Positions 12,449-20,605 of a stretch of 64,000 nt of DNA are shown in pieces. Every line of letters begins with the position of its first letter. Position 1 is the stretch's first letter. Origin of the DNA: Bifidobacterium pseudolongum subsp. pseudolongum DSM 20099 (GTDB taxonomy: Bacteria; Actinomycetota; Actinomycetes; Actinomycetales; Bifidobacteriaceae); assembly GCF_000771225.1 (NCBI RefSeq), contig NZ_JDTZ01000002.1, positions 248,001 through 312,000 of the forward strand. The letters run 5' to 3'. The position numbers and the translations under genes are program-made. Under the pieces are notes generated by a model. The model was not told the DNA's origin. It saw only the letters and a list, made by a program, of their open reading frames with translations, and made no database searches.

Positions 12449-13438
12449 CTACCGCGTGGCGACGAGGTAGCGCGGCCGTCCGGTCAGATCCGTGTGCGTG
12501 CGTGCTTCCGTGAACCCGCTCGCGCGCGCGAACGCGACGGTGCGGTCGCCCTGCGTGATGTCATGCTCCATGACGAACAGGCCGCCTGCACGCACAAGTG
12601 CGGCGGCGCGCACGATGATGCGCTCGGGGATCATCATGCCGTCGGCCGAGCCGCCATAGAGCGCGGTGTCGGGGTCGAAGTCGCGCACTTCGGGCTGTTG
12701 CGGCACGTTCGTGAGCGGAATGTACGGCGGATTGCTGATCACCACGTCGGCGGTGCCGTCGAGTGTGGCGAGCGTGACCGGGCACGTCGCGTCGGCCACT
12801 TCGAGATGGTAGTTCGCCACGAGGTCGGGGAAGCGCTCGCCGACTTTGTGCATGTTGCGGCGCGTCCACTGCGCAGCCTGCGTGTCGAGTTCGACGGCCC
12901 ACACCTGCGCGCCGGGGACCTCGGTGGCGATCGCCAGTCCGATCGCACCGCTTCCCGCGCACAGGTCGACGACGCGCGGCGAGTACAGGCCGTGTGCGGT
13001 GATCCAGTCGATTGCCTCCTGCACCACGAGCTCGGTTTCGGGGCGCGGCACGAATACGCCGGGGCCCACTTCCAGCTCAAGATAGCGGAACGGCGCATGG
13101 CCCACGATGTGCTGCAACGGTTCGCGTGCCTCGCGCCGGGCGAGCATGGATTCGAATTCGGCGAGCGGCGCGGGGCGGTTGCCATGCTCGCCGTCCTCCG
13201 CGGCGGACGTGAGCTGGTCGACCGTGTCGTCCATCAGCGCGGCCTTGTCCACGTCGGACGGCGTGCTTCCGGTCGCCTCCGCGAGCAATAGCTTCGCGTC
13301 GTGGCGCGCGGTGTCGACGCCCGCCTTCGTGAGACGCGCGGCGGCGGCGTCGAGCAGCGTCGCCACACGCGGGGCGACCGCGGTCGATTCCGCAGGAGAT
13401 ACGCTGATACCCTCGGTGGGGCGCGTCTGTTCGTTCAT
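12449..13438 (-). CDS. prmC: Release factor glutamine methyltransferase
   Basis: PrmC methylates the Gln of the GGQ motif in release factors RF1 and RF2, and here it lies directly after its substrate gene prfA. The SAM-binding loop VVDLCAGSGAIGLA is at about residues 157-170 and the catalytic NPPY at 236-239. The protein is 329 residues, somewhat longer than E. coli PrmC (277), because of an N-terminal extension of about 25 residues and an acidic insertion near 80-90. The ATG at 13438 has a GAGGAGAC site. Confidence 0.94.
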   Translation of the reverse strand: MNEQTRPTEGISVSPAESTAVAPRVATLLDAAAARLTKAGVDTARHDAKLLLAEATGSTPSDVDKAALMDDTVDQLTSAAEDGEHGNRPAPLAEFESMLARREAREPLQHIVGHAPFRYLELEVGPGVFVPRPETELVVQEAIDWITAHGLYSPRVVDLCAGSGAIGLAIATEVPGAQVWAVELDTQAAQWTRRNMHKVGERFPDLVANYHLEVADATCPVTLATLDGTADVVISNPPYIPLTNVPQQPEVRDFDPDTALYGGSADGMMIPERIIVRAAALVRAGGLFVMEHDITQGDRTVAFARASGFTEARTHTDLTGRPRYLVATR

Positions 13439-13487
13439 CGTGGTCTGTCTCCTCACAGGTGGTTGGCACAGGCGTGCGCGCGGTGTG

Positions 13488-14582
13488 TCACTGGTCGCTC
13501 TGCTGCGCCAAGCGCTGCTGTTCGTCGGCCTGTACATCGCTGTCGATGACCGCCTGCAGGTCGCCGTCGAGCACGGCGTCGAGATTGTAGGCCTTGTAGT
13601 TCGTGCGGTGGTCCACGATGCGGTTCTCGGGGAAGTTGTAGGTGCGGATGCGCTCGGAACGGTCCAGCGAGCGCACCTGCGAATGGCGCATGTCGGCGGC
13701 TTCGGCGGCCTCCTGCTCGTGCTTCATCGCGAGCAGACGGCTCTTGAGCACGCGCAGCGCGGCCGCACGGTTCTGGATCTGCGATTTCTCATCCTGCATG
13801 CTCACGACGATGCCGGTCGGGATGTGCGTCATGCGCACGGCGGAATATGTCGTGTTCACGGACTGTCCGCCGGGGCCGGAGCTCATGAAGATGTCGATCT
13901 TGAGGTCCTTGGGATCGATCTCGATCTCGTCGTCGTCCTCGTCCGCTTCCGGGAACACGAGCACGCCCGCCGCGGACGTCTGGATGCGCCCCTGCGATTC
14001 GGTCACGGGGATGCGCTGCACGCGGTGCACGCCGCCTTCGTATTTGAGCGACGCCCACACGCCGTCTTCCGGTGCGGGCGTGCCTTTGGCCCGGATGGCG
14101 AGCTGCACGTCTTTGACACCGCCGAGCTCGGTCGCGTTCTCGCTTTGCACAGTCACGCTCCACCCGCGCTTTTCGGCGTAGCGCGTGTACATGCGCAGCA
14201 AATCGCCGGCGAACAACGCGGCCTCTTCGCCGCCGGTGCCGGCCTTGATCTCCATGATCACGTCGCGCGCGTCATCCGGATCGCGTGGGATGAGCGCCGT
14301 GCGCAGGCGCTCCTGCGCGGCGGGCAGCTTGTCTTCGAGACGCTTGGCCTCGGCGGCGAAGTCGGCGTCGTCCGCGGCCATCTCGCGCGCGGCCTCAAGG
14401 TCGTCCGCAAGCGCGCGGTACTGCTGGTATGCGGTCACGATGCCGGAGAGCTGCGCGTGGCGGCGTCCGAGCTTGCGCATGGTGTCTGGGTTCGACGCGG
14501 CCTCGGGCTGTGCCATCTGCTGTTCGATGTTGCGGTACTCCTCGAGCGCGGTGAGTGCGGCGGGGAATTGTTCGTCTGCCAT
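13488..14582 (-). CDS. prfA: Peptide chain release factor 1
   Basis: RF1 ends translation at UAA and UAG. The 364-residue protein carries the codon-reading tripeptide PVT (about residues 192-194, the RF1 version) and the catalytic GGQ at 238-240 within SGPGGQSVN. It starts at the ATG at 14582, preceded by a modest AAAAGGC site; the open frame further upstream has no conserved residues. It is followed after 49 bases by prmC and preceded by a tRNA gene. Confidence 0.96.
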   Translation of the reverse strand: MADEQFPAALTALEEYRNIEQQMAQPEAASNPDTMRKLGRRHAQLSGIVTAYQQYRALADDLEAAREMAADDADFAAEAKRLEDKLPAAQERLRTALIPRDPDDARDVIMEIKAGTGGEEAALFAGDLLRMYTRYAEKRGWSVTVQSENATELGGVKDVQLAIRAKGTPAPEDGVWASLKYEGGVHRVQRIPVTESQGRIQTSAAGVLVFPEADEDDDEIEIDPKDLKIDIFMSSGPGGQSVNTTYSAVRMTHIPTGIVVSMQDEKSQIQNRAAALRVLKSRLLAMKHEQEAAEAADMRHSQVRSLDRSERIRTYNFPENRIVDHRTNYKAYNLDAVLDGDLQAVIDSDVQADEQQRLAQQSDQ

Positions 14583-14784
14583 ATGGTCTTGTGTGCCTTT
14601 TCTCTGTGCGCCGTGCGAATCGGCCTTATGCCCGCATTCGTCATGCGTGTGCGCGGTGCGTTCATAACCAAACTGCTTCATCCTATCCAAGTGGGTAGTC
14701 TGTACCGCTTGCACCGGCGTGACGGTTGCGTCCATTCCCCGCGGGTGCCGGTGCATGCAGATGCGATATTGGCGAACAAAGAAG

Positions 14785-14858
14785 TGGGGCCTCAGGGGCT
14801 TGAACCCTGGACCGGCGGATTATGAGTCCGATGCTCTAACCGACTGAGCTAAGGCCCC
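14785..14858 (-). tRNA. tRNA with CAU anticodon (tRNA-Met or lysidine-type tRNA-Ile2)
   Basis: A complete 74-base cloverleaf is readable on the minus strand: a perfect seven-pair acceptor stem (GGGGCCT with AGGCCCC), D arm with GCTCAGTCGGTTAGAGC, anticodon loop CTCATAA, and T arm with GGTTCAAGC. CCA is not encoded. The CAU anticodon could be elongator Met or Ile2. The GGGGCC-type acceptor and CTTAGCTCAGT resemble Ile2 tRNAs that TilS modifies, but I cannot decide from sequence alone. It lies between rpmE and prfA. Confidence 0.93.
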
Positions 14859-14944
14859 ACGCTGTGCCGCGCCGTGCGGAGGTCCCGCGACCGATGCGAC
14901 CAACGGCATAAGTCTAGCAGCACGACCGACAACCGGCCCTGTCC

Positions 14945-14979
14945 GTCCGAAAAAACGGTGGCGTTCCGTGTTTTCGGAC
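14945..14979. repeat. Inverted repeat in the tRNA-rpmE gap
   Basis: Nine-base arms GTCCGAAAA and TTTTCGGAC (14945-14953, 14971-14979) enclose a second, inner ACGG/CCGT stem. It lies 86 bases upstream of the tRNA gene. No function is clear; it could be a bidirectional terminator or a protein-binding site. Confidence 0.55.
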
Positions 14980-15017
14980 AGTTGCAGCCCGTAACTGTCT
15001 CAAATCACGTGGCGTGT

Positions 15018-15062
15018 GCGGGATTTCGGTCGCAAACGGATGCCAAACGACCGAAATCCCGC
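15018..15062. repeat. 15-bp perfect inverted repeat with 15-base loop
   Basis: The arms 15018-15032 (GCGGGATTTCGGTCG) and 15048-15062 are perfect reverse complements. It is not needed as a terminator, because rpmE already has its own hairpin at 15145-15182. With the repeat at 14945-14979 it fills most of the 290-base gap between the tRNA and rpmE, in which no ORF is convincing. Confidence 0.6.
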
Positions 15063-15144
15063 GCGCTGCAAGATTTTTGCGACAATTGGCAGCTCGACCG
15101 CATAGGGCCATGGGGCATGCGGCATGGAGGCATATGCCACCAGA

Positions 15145-15182
15145 TATGAACAACGCCAGCCCTGAGGCTGGCGTTGTTCATA
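15145..15182 (-). terminator. Terminator of rpmE
   Basis: A perfect 17-bp stem (15145-15161 with 15166-15182) has a CTGA loop, beginning 13 bases after the rpmE stop on the minus strand. The bases beyond are TCTGGTGGC, so there is little T tract. Confidence 0.75.
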
Positions 15183-15195
15183 CCACACAGAAGAA

Positions 15196-15408
15196 TCAGT
15201 TGCTCTTCTTGCCGTAGCGCTTCTCGAAGCGAGCCACGCGGCCACCGGTGTCGAGAATCTTCTGCTTGCCGGTGTAGAACGGATGGCACTTCGAGCACAC
15301 GTCAACAGTCATGTGATCGCCCTTGGCGGTCGACTTGGTGACGAAGGTGTTGCCGCACGAGCAAGTGACCTGCACGGCGTGATAATCAGGATGGATACCC
15401 TGCTGCAT
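15196..15408 (-). CDS. rpmE: 50S ribosomal protein L31 (zinc-binding, C+ form)
   Basis: The 70-residue protein starts at the ATG at 15408 after AGGAGACAAATT. It is the zinc-binding type of L31: Cys residues occur as CSCG near residue 16 and CSKC near residue 37, and the C-terminus is basic ([10 protein letters not shown]). Many bacteria switch between C+ and C- L31 under zinc starvation; this is the zinc-containing form. The longer open frame upstream is not conserved. It heads the block that continues with tRNA, prfA, prmC, tsaC and wecA. Confidence 0.95.
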   Translation of the reverse strand: MQQGIHPDYHAVQVTCSCGNTFVTKSTAKGDHMTVDVCSKCHPFYTGKQKILDTGGRVARFEKRYGKKSN

Positions 15409-15637
15409 AATTTGTCTCCTAAAGATACGGGGGACCCGGGTCGCCATGCCCCAATGGCAGGCGTGAACCGGATACATGCCATTGTACGACCCCGTTGGAC
15501 GGGGATCGCAGGCCGAAACTGCCTCACACGCCCTGTTGGGCATGCTTGCCAGCCTCGCCATTACTACCCAACAGCTCGGCGGCCGTGGTATTCCCGGACT
15601 GTTGCGAGCCGGTGAGGAGCGATCGCGACGTAGTGGC

Positions 15638-16546
15638 TCAGTCCTTCTTCTGCTGGCTCTGCCGCCTCTGCTTGTCCTGTTCGGCGCGTTGCTGCTCCTG
15701 CTTCGTCTTCTCCTCGGCGGCGCGGCGCTGCTGTTCGGTGGCCTTCCGTTCGTCGTCGGCGATTTTCTGGTCGCGCGAGGCGTTCACGCGTTCGACGGCG
15801 GCGCTCAGTTCGCGTTCAAGTGCCTCCATGCGCCCCATGTCCCCCGCGTCATGCGCCTGCTGCGCCGAGGCGAGCAGCTTCGACAGATCGTCCCATGTCG
15901 CATTGTCGGCCACGTTGCCGCGCGTCAGGTCGAGCGTCGTCTGCACTTCGCGCAGCGTCGCGCTGAATGTCTCACGGCGGTCCGCCAGGTCTTTGCTCTG
16001 CTTCGACGCGGTGACGCCATCCACCGCGGACTGCAGCGATGCGGTGTGCGTGTCGAACCATTCGCTGTGCTCGTCAATCAGCTGCAGACGGTCGTGGTAT
16101 TGCGCGGCGCTGGCCACATCGCAGGTGATCCGCTCGGGCATCGTGGCGCTGAGCTGTTCGTCGAGCGCACTGATGGTGGCGGTGTCGTCCACCTGGATGT
16201 CGGAAATGGTGCCTGCCTGCGCGCCGTCGCCTTCACGCAGCTGGGTGTAGGCGGTGCGCTTGTTTTCGAGTCCGCTCATCGCCTGTTCGCATTGCGTGCG
16301 GTAGAGCGCGACCTGCTGTTCGCGGCGCTGGTTGGCGACCATGATGCCGACCACGATCAGCGCGAAGACCGCGAGCACAGCGAGCGACCCGAGGACCATG
16401 CGCACATACATCGGATGGTCGTCCTCGTGGTCAGGTTTGCGTGGGGCCGGCTTCTTTGCCATGGCCGCGATTTCATTGGGATTGATCAGCTCGGTCTGCG
16501 TACCCGGTTCGGGCGATGCGTACAGGATTGTGCGATCGTCAAGCAT
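15638..16546 (-). CDS. Membrane-anchored coiled-coil protein of unknown function
   Basis: The 302-residue protein starts after AAGGAAGGCTC. A cytoplasmic N-terminus of about 48 residues is followed by one membrane segment (about 50-72, [20 protein letters not shown]), placing the rest outside the cell. The C-terminal third is a long Gln/Arg/Glu/Lys helix with heptad character, likely a coiled coil. No enzyme motif is visible. The start ([17 protein letters not shown]) is acidic and Pro/Lys-rich. It may be an envelope scaffold; no function is assigned. It stands between the ykoE terminator and rpmE. Confidence 0.75.
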   Translation of the reverse strand: MLDDRTILYASPEPGTQTELINPNEIAAMAKKPAPRKPDHEDDHPMYVRMVLGSLAVLAVFALIVVGIMVANQRREQQVALYRTQCEQAMSGLENKRTAYTQLREGDGAQAGTISDIQVDDTATISALDEQLSATMPERITCDVASAAQYHDRLQLIDEHSEWFDTHTASLQSAVDGVTASKQSKDLADRRETFSATLREVQTTLDLTRGNVADNATWDDLSKLLASAQQAHDAGDMGRMEALERELSAAVERVNASRDQKIADDERKATEQQRRAAEEKTKQEQQRAEQDKQRRQSQQKKD

Positions 16547-16680
16547 GAGCCTTCCTTACTTCTTCTCCGCTCATTCTCAGGCGCGCGCCCAGACACTGGG
16601 CCATGGGCACGATCAACTCCAGTGTATGCCGTGGGCGTACTTTCCGTGCACAATCCATCTTGCGTAGTGATACGCGCGTA

Positions 16681-16715
16681 TGCATGACGCCCACCTCAGG
16701 GGCGGGCGTCATGCA
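16681..16715 (-). terminator. Hairpin after the ykoE-like gene
   Basis: Twelve-base perfect arms (16681-16692 and 16704-16715, TGCATGACGCCC) flank an 11-base loop, 25 bases beyond the stop of the upstream gene on the minus strand. No T tract follows. Confidence 0.55.
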
Positions 16716-16740
16716 TGCACAATATGGAACGGAACGCAGC

Positions 16741-17400
16741 TCAGTCGAGCGGTTGCGCGGCCTTCTGACGGTCGGCGAAACGAACCGCACGCCCCGAGGC
16801 GAAGCGGTCGAGCACGCCCGTCTTGGCGATGGCGATATACAGGAACCACGAGAACACGCCGGCGATCAACACACCGCCCACCACTTCGCTAATCATATGG
16901 ATGATGCCGCGCGGGCTGAACCATGCCACCCCTTGGTAACGGAACAGCATCAGGTACACGCCGTATTCGATGCCCGTACACAGGCCTGAAAGCATGGCCA
17001 TCGGCAGATTGAACACGCGGTAGCGCGTGACGGCGAACGGCAATTCGGAGAACAGGCCCTGCAGCGCCGCCGAAAGGAAGATGAACCCGAACGAGAAGCT
17101 GTTGCCGAGCACCATCTCAGCCGCGCAGCCCACCAGGTTGACGAAGATCGCGGATCCGGGCTTGCGCAGGATGAGCACGGCGAGCGTGCCGGAGAAATAC
17201 CAGACGCCGTGCAGGATACTCGCGAATCCCGGCAGCAGGCCTCCCAGGACCGGCGAAATCGAACTGTATGCGAAATTGAATCCCCAGAAGATGATGCCGG
17301 CGGCCACGCCGAGAGCGGCGGCCACGGCGATGTCGGCGGGCGTCCAGCGCAGGCGGACGCGGGAACGGACAGGGGTTGGTTGTTGGGTATGGTCGACCAT
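16741..17400 (-). CDS. ykoE: ECF transporter S component, YkoE type (thiamine precursor)
   Basis: This 219-residue integral membrane protein resembles YkoE, the substrate-binding subunit of an energy-coupling-factor transporter for hydroxymethylpyrimidine or thiamine. About five to six hydrophobic helices are present. Family-like stretches are GVWYFSGTLAVLILRKPGSA, VECLLGN-like AAEMVLGNSF and the C-terminal AKTGVLDRFASGRAV. The ATP-binding and EcfT subunits normally encoded beside it (ykoD, ykoC) are absent from this window, and no TPP riboswitch can be recognised upstream. The ATG at 17400 follows GAGGAAGAGGGAC. The substrate is inferred from the family. Confidence 0.78.
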   Translation of the reverse strand: MVDHTQQPTPVRSRVRLRWTPADIAVAAALGVAAGIIFWGFNFAYSSISPVLGGLLPGFASILHGVWYFSGTLAVLILRKPGSAIFVNLVGCAAEMVLGNSFSFGFIFLSAALQGLFSELPFAVTRYRVFNLPMAMLSGLCTGIEYGVYLMLFRYQGVAWFSPRGIIHMISEVVGGVLIAGVFSWFLYIAIAKTGVLDRFASGRAVRFADRQKAAQPLD

Positions 17401-17563
17401 GGAAGTCCCTCTTCCTCACAGCACTGCGCACAGCATGACTTTGGCGATCTGCCGACGTCCCTTGACCTGCGCAGCTCGGGCGGGGACGCCGCAAGACAGC
17501 GTAGCACCGCACCGCGAGACGGCCACTATGCGAACTGCATATTGAGATGGAGTGCGTGCGCGC

Positions 17564-18784
17564 TCATCCGAGGTAGCGCAGCGGGTCGTCGATGAAATTG
17601 CGCAATCCGGTCTGCGCGGCGCCGAACAGCGCCGGGCGCGAAATGCCCGAAGCGCGCAGCAGGCGCACATTGAGCGTGCCGCGCGAGAGGATGCGCTCCT
17701 GGATGCGCGCCGCCATGCGCGCCAGCACATCCGCGGGCACACGCGACCAACTGCCACCGATGATCACGGTGTCGAGATCGGCCAGATTGATGACCGACGT
17801 GAGCATCGACGTCATGGCATGCCCGGCGTCGGCGAACACCGCCGTGGCGACCGGATCGCCTTCCTGCACGCGCCTGCCGAATTCGTCGAGCGCCTCCTGC
17901 GAGACAGCGGCATTGCCTTCGGCCACGCCGGCGGCCTCTACCATGGACCGGCGGCCGGCGTAGGCTTCGACGCAGCCGCGGCGGCCACAACGACAGACGG
18001 GCCCATCCATCTGCACCGAAAGATGGCCGATCTCGCCGGCGAAGCCACGGTCGCCGGTGACCACGCGTCCCCCGCGCACAATGGCGCCGCCGATGCCGAT
18101 GTCGGTCGACACATACAGGAACGATCCGTTCGGCCCCACGATCCCCTCGTCGGTGCGCTGCGTGGCATACCCCGGCAGCTGCGCCACGGCAGCCATGTTC
18201 GATTCGTTCGCCACCACCACGTCGAACCGGCGGATCAGGTCGAAACGGCTCAGGTCGAGGTCTTCCCACCCCAGGTTGCGCGCCATGAGCAGATGGCCGT
18301 CCTCGGTCACCAGACCGGGCAACGCAAGGCCGACGCCGGCGATCATATAGTTCTGCGCGCGCAGTGTCTTCTCCTGTTCGATGAGCATGGTGTCAAGCTC
18401 GTCGAACAGTGCATCGGCGTCGGCGTCGTGCAGGTCACGCGCAATCCAGCGTTCGGCCACGACACTGCCATCGAGGTCAAGCACCATATAGCCATAGCCA
18501 TCGGTATTGATCTGGATGCCGATGCCGCACACACTGCCGCCCGCGATGCTTAGCGGCGTGCTGGGGCGCCCGTACACCGACTGGACAAGCGGCGCGCCCT
18601 CCTTGACGATGTGGTGCGAGAGGAGCATGGAGACGAGTAGCGACATCGTGGCTTTCGTGAGGCCGGTCTCCTTGGCAAGGTCGGCACGGCTGAAGGCGCT
18701 TGTGGAACGGAGCATCGTATTGAGCACCACGGATAGGTTGTGGTTGCGTAGGTCGTCCTGATTGATACGCTTGAGAACCGTCAT
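17564..18784 (-). CDS. ROK family transcriptional repressor (XylR/NagC type)
   Basis: The 406-residue protein begins at an ATG with AAGGAG. An N-terminal winged helix-turn-helix (about 10-75, with FSRADLAKETGLTKATMSLL) is joined to a ROK sugar-kinase-like domain. The ROK zinc motif CRCGRRGCVEAYAG and the GIGGAIVRGG phosphate loop are present. It is divergent from xylB, and a palindrome lies between the two, so it is probably the xylose repressor. Similar boxes upstream of xylA suggest one small regulon. A minus-strand TATAAT at 18877-18882 overlaps the palindrome, so autorepression is likely. The effector (xylose or a phosphorylated form) is inference. Confidence 0.9.
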   Translation of the reverse strand: MTVLKRINQDDLRNHNLSVVLNTMLRSTSAFSRADLAKETGLTKATMSLLVSMLLSHHIVKEGAPLVQSVYGRPSTPLSIAGGSVCGIGIQINTDGYGYMVLDLDGSVVAERWIARDLHDADADALFDELDTMLIEQEKTLRAQNYMIAGVGLALPGLVTEDGHLLMARNLGWEDLDLSRFDLIRRFDVVVANESNMAAVAQLPGYATQRTDEGIVGPNGSFLYVSTDIGIGGAIVRGGRVVTGDRGFAGEIGHLSVQMDGPVCRCGRRGCVEAYAGRRSMVEAAGVAEGNAAVSQEALDEFGRRVQEGDPVATAVFADAGHAMTSMLTSVINLADLDTVIIGGSWSRVPADVLARMAARIQERILSRGTLNVRLLRASGISRPALFGAAQTGLRNFIDDPLRYLG

Positions 18785-18842
18785 AAGACACTCCTTGTTT
18801 GCTCCGGCCCGACAGTGCAGCCACTCTCCGACCCGCGTGGCG

Positions 18843-18901
18843 TTGCCCCGCCAACACATCGTATGCTACACTACCCATTATAGTTTATTCATCTAACTAT
18901 A
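18843..18901 (+). promoter_or_regulatory. xylB promoter and ROK operator (18879-18901)
   Basis: For xylB, TTGCCC (18843-18848) and TACACT (18867-18872) are spaced by 18 bases. Directly downstream is the palindrome TATAGTT-N9-AACTATA at 18879-18901. On the other strand TATAAT (18877-18882) can serve as the -10 of the ROK gene. A bound repressor would block both. Two sites upstream of xylA each match this element at 16 of 23 positions. Confidence 0.7.
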
Positions 18902-18976
18902 TAGGCTGTCCGCACGCTGCGCACGCACGCCGCAGTGCCCCGCACACGGCGGACGGACGAACAAAGGAGTCATCTC

Positions 18977-20506
18977 ATGAGCAGAGTTCTTGTGGCCGGG
19001 GTCGACACTTCGACCCAATCCTGCAAGGTGCGCGTCACCGACGCTGCGACCGGCGAACTGGTGCGTTTCGGACAGGCGAAACACCCCGACGGATCCACCG
19101 TCAACCCCGAGCACTGGTGGCGCGCGTTCCAGGAAGCCGCCTCACAGGCCGGCGGCCTGGACGATGTGTCCGCGATCGCCGTGGGCGGCCAACAGCACGG
19201 CATGGTGGCGCTCGACGAACAGGGCCGGGTGATCCGCGACGCGATGCTGTGGAACGACACGAGCTCGGCGCCGCAGGCCGAAGCGCTCATCGATGAGCTC
19301 GGCGCCGCGCCGGCGGCCGACGGCGAGCCGGAGGACCCGCACCAGCGCGGCATCGAACGTTGGGTGAAGGCCGTGGGCTCCTCCCCTGTCGCCTCGTACA
19401 CACTCACCAAAATCAAGTGGGTGGCGCAGCACGAACCGGCGAATGCGGCACGCATCGCCGCCGTCTGCCTGCCGCACGACTGGCTGAGCTGGCGCATCGC
19501 CGGCTTCGGCCCCGTGCAGCCGGGCGAAAACGCGCATCTCGACGCCCTGTTCACCGACCGTTCCGACGCCTCGGGCACACTGTACTTCGACGCCGCCTCC
19601 AACACCTACCGGCGCGACCTGCTCGCGCTGGGCCTGCAGCCCGACGACGCCACCACACCGGGCGCCGCCGCCACCGAACATGCCGAACGCATCGTGCTGC
19701 CCCGCGTGCTTGGGCCGAACCAAGTGGCGCCGGTCAACGCGGACCCATCCATCGCCGGCGCGCAAGTGCCCGGCGGATGCATCATCGCGCCCGGCGGCGG
19801 CGACAACGCCATGGCCTCGCTCGGCTTGGGCATGGCCGTGGGCGACGTGTCTGTTTCGCTCGGCACATCGGGCGTGGCGGCCGCGATCAGTGAGCAGCCC
19901 GTCTACGACTTGAGCGGCTCGGTCTCCGGATTCGCCGACTGCACCGGGCATTTCCTGCCCCTCGCATGCACAATCAACGCCTCGCGCATCCTGGACGCGG
20001 CGCGCGCGATGCTCGACGTGGACTACGACGAGCTCACCACGCTCGCGCTCGATTCGCATCCGGGCGCCGGTGGCATGACGCTCGTGCCGTATTTCGACGG
20101 CGAGCGCACACCGAACCGCCCGGACGCCACCGCCACATTGAGCGGCATGACGCTGCGCAACACCGAGCGCCGCAACGTGGCGCGCGCCTTCGTGGAGGGA
20201 CTGTTGTGCTCGCAGCGCGACTGCATGGAGCTCATCCGTTCGCTCGGCGCACAAATCGACCGGATTCTGCTCATCGGCGGCGGCGCCAAGTCGATGGCGA
20301 TCCGAACGCTCGCACCGTGCATCCTGGGCATGGATGTCTCGTGCCCGGCGACCGACGAATATGTGGCGATCGGCGCGGCAAGGCAGGCTGCCTGGGTGCT
20401 CAGCGGCGTGGATGACGCGCCCGACTGGCCGATTTCGATCGACGCGGTGCAGACCGGTACCCCCACCCCGCAGGTCTACGAGGCCTACGTGCAGGCCCGC
20501 GGCTGA
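18977..20506 (+). CDS. xylB: Xylulokinase
   Basis: XylB phosphorylates D-xylulose to xylulose 5-phosphate, which enters the bifid shunt at phosphoketolase. The 509-residue protein has the two FGGY actin-like domains: N-terminal GVDTSTQSCKV (phosphate 1), GGQQHGMVALD (substrate loop, as in E. coli XylB), and C-terminal LIGGGAKSMAIRTLAPCILG (adenosine). The start at 18977 follows AAAGGAG. It is divergent from the ROK repressor. A hairpin and a GH43 gene follow on the same strand. Confidence 0.95.
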   Translation: MSRVLVAGVDTSTQSCKVRVTDAATGELVRFGQAKHPDGSTVNPEHWWRAFQEAASQAGGLDDVSAIAVGGQQHGMVALDEQGRVIRDAMLWNDTSSAPQAEALIDELGAAPAADGEPEDPHQRGIERWVKAVGSSPVASYTLTKIKWVAQHEPANAARIAAVCLPHDWLSWRIAGFGPVQPGENAHLDALFTDRSDASGTLYFDAASNTYRRDLLALGLQPDDATTPGAAATEHAERIVLPRVLGPNQVAPVNADPSIAGAQVPGGCIIAPGGGDNAMASLGLGMAVGDVSVSLGTSGVAAAISEQPVYDLSGSVSGFADCTGHFLPLACTINASRILDAARAMLDVDYDELTTLALDSHPGAGGMTLVPYFDGERTPNRPDATATLSGMTLRNTERRNVARAFVEGLLCSQRDCMELIRSLGAQIDRILLIGGGAKSMAIRTLAPCILGMDVSCPATDEYVAIGAARQAAWVLSGVDDAPDWPISIDAVQTGTPTPQVYEAYVQARG

Positions 20507-20522
20507 TTCTTGCCGTGTCCAA

Positions 20523-20566
20523 GCCGGGTGGTGGGCACCATCCTCATATTGGGCCCACCACTCGGC
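20523..20566 (+). terminator. Intercistronic hairpin between xylB and GH43
   Basis: Arms 20523-20536 (GCCGGGTGGTGGGC) and 20553-20566 pair over 14 positions with one mismatch (a G-U wobble in RNA); the loop is 16 bases. There is no T tract, so partial termination or RNA processing is more likely than full stop. Confidence 0.55.
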
Positions 20567-20605
20567 ATCCCCTATTGTCGATTCCTACCCCCCCCGGAGG
20601 CCTCT

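Noticed and set aside
14785-15062. Integration site or excised element at the tRNA gene
   Set aside because: No direct repeat of the tRNA 3' end and no integrase or phage gene is nearby.
17401-17563. TPP riboswitch before the ykoE-like gene
   Set aside because: The THI-box consensus (CTGAGA and ACCTGATC elements) could not be found on the relevant strand.
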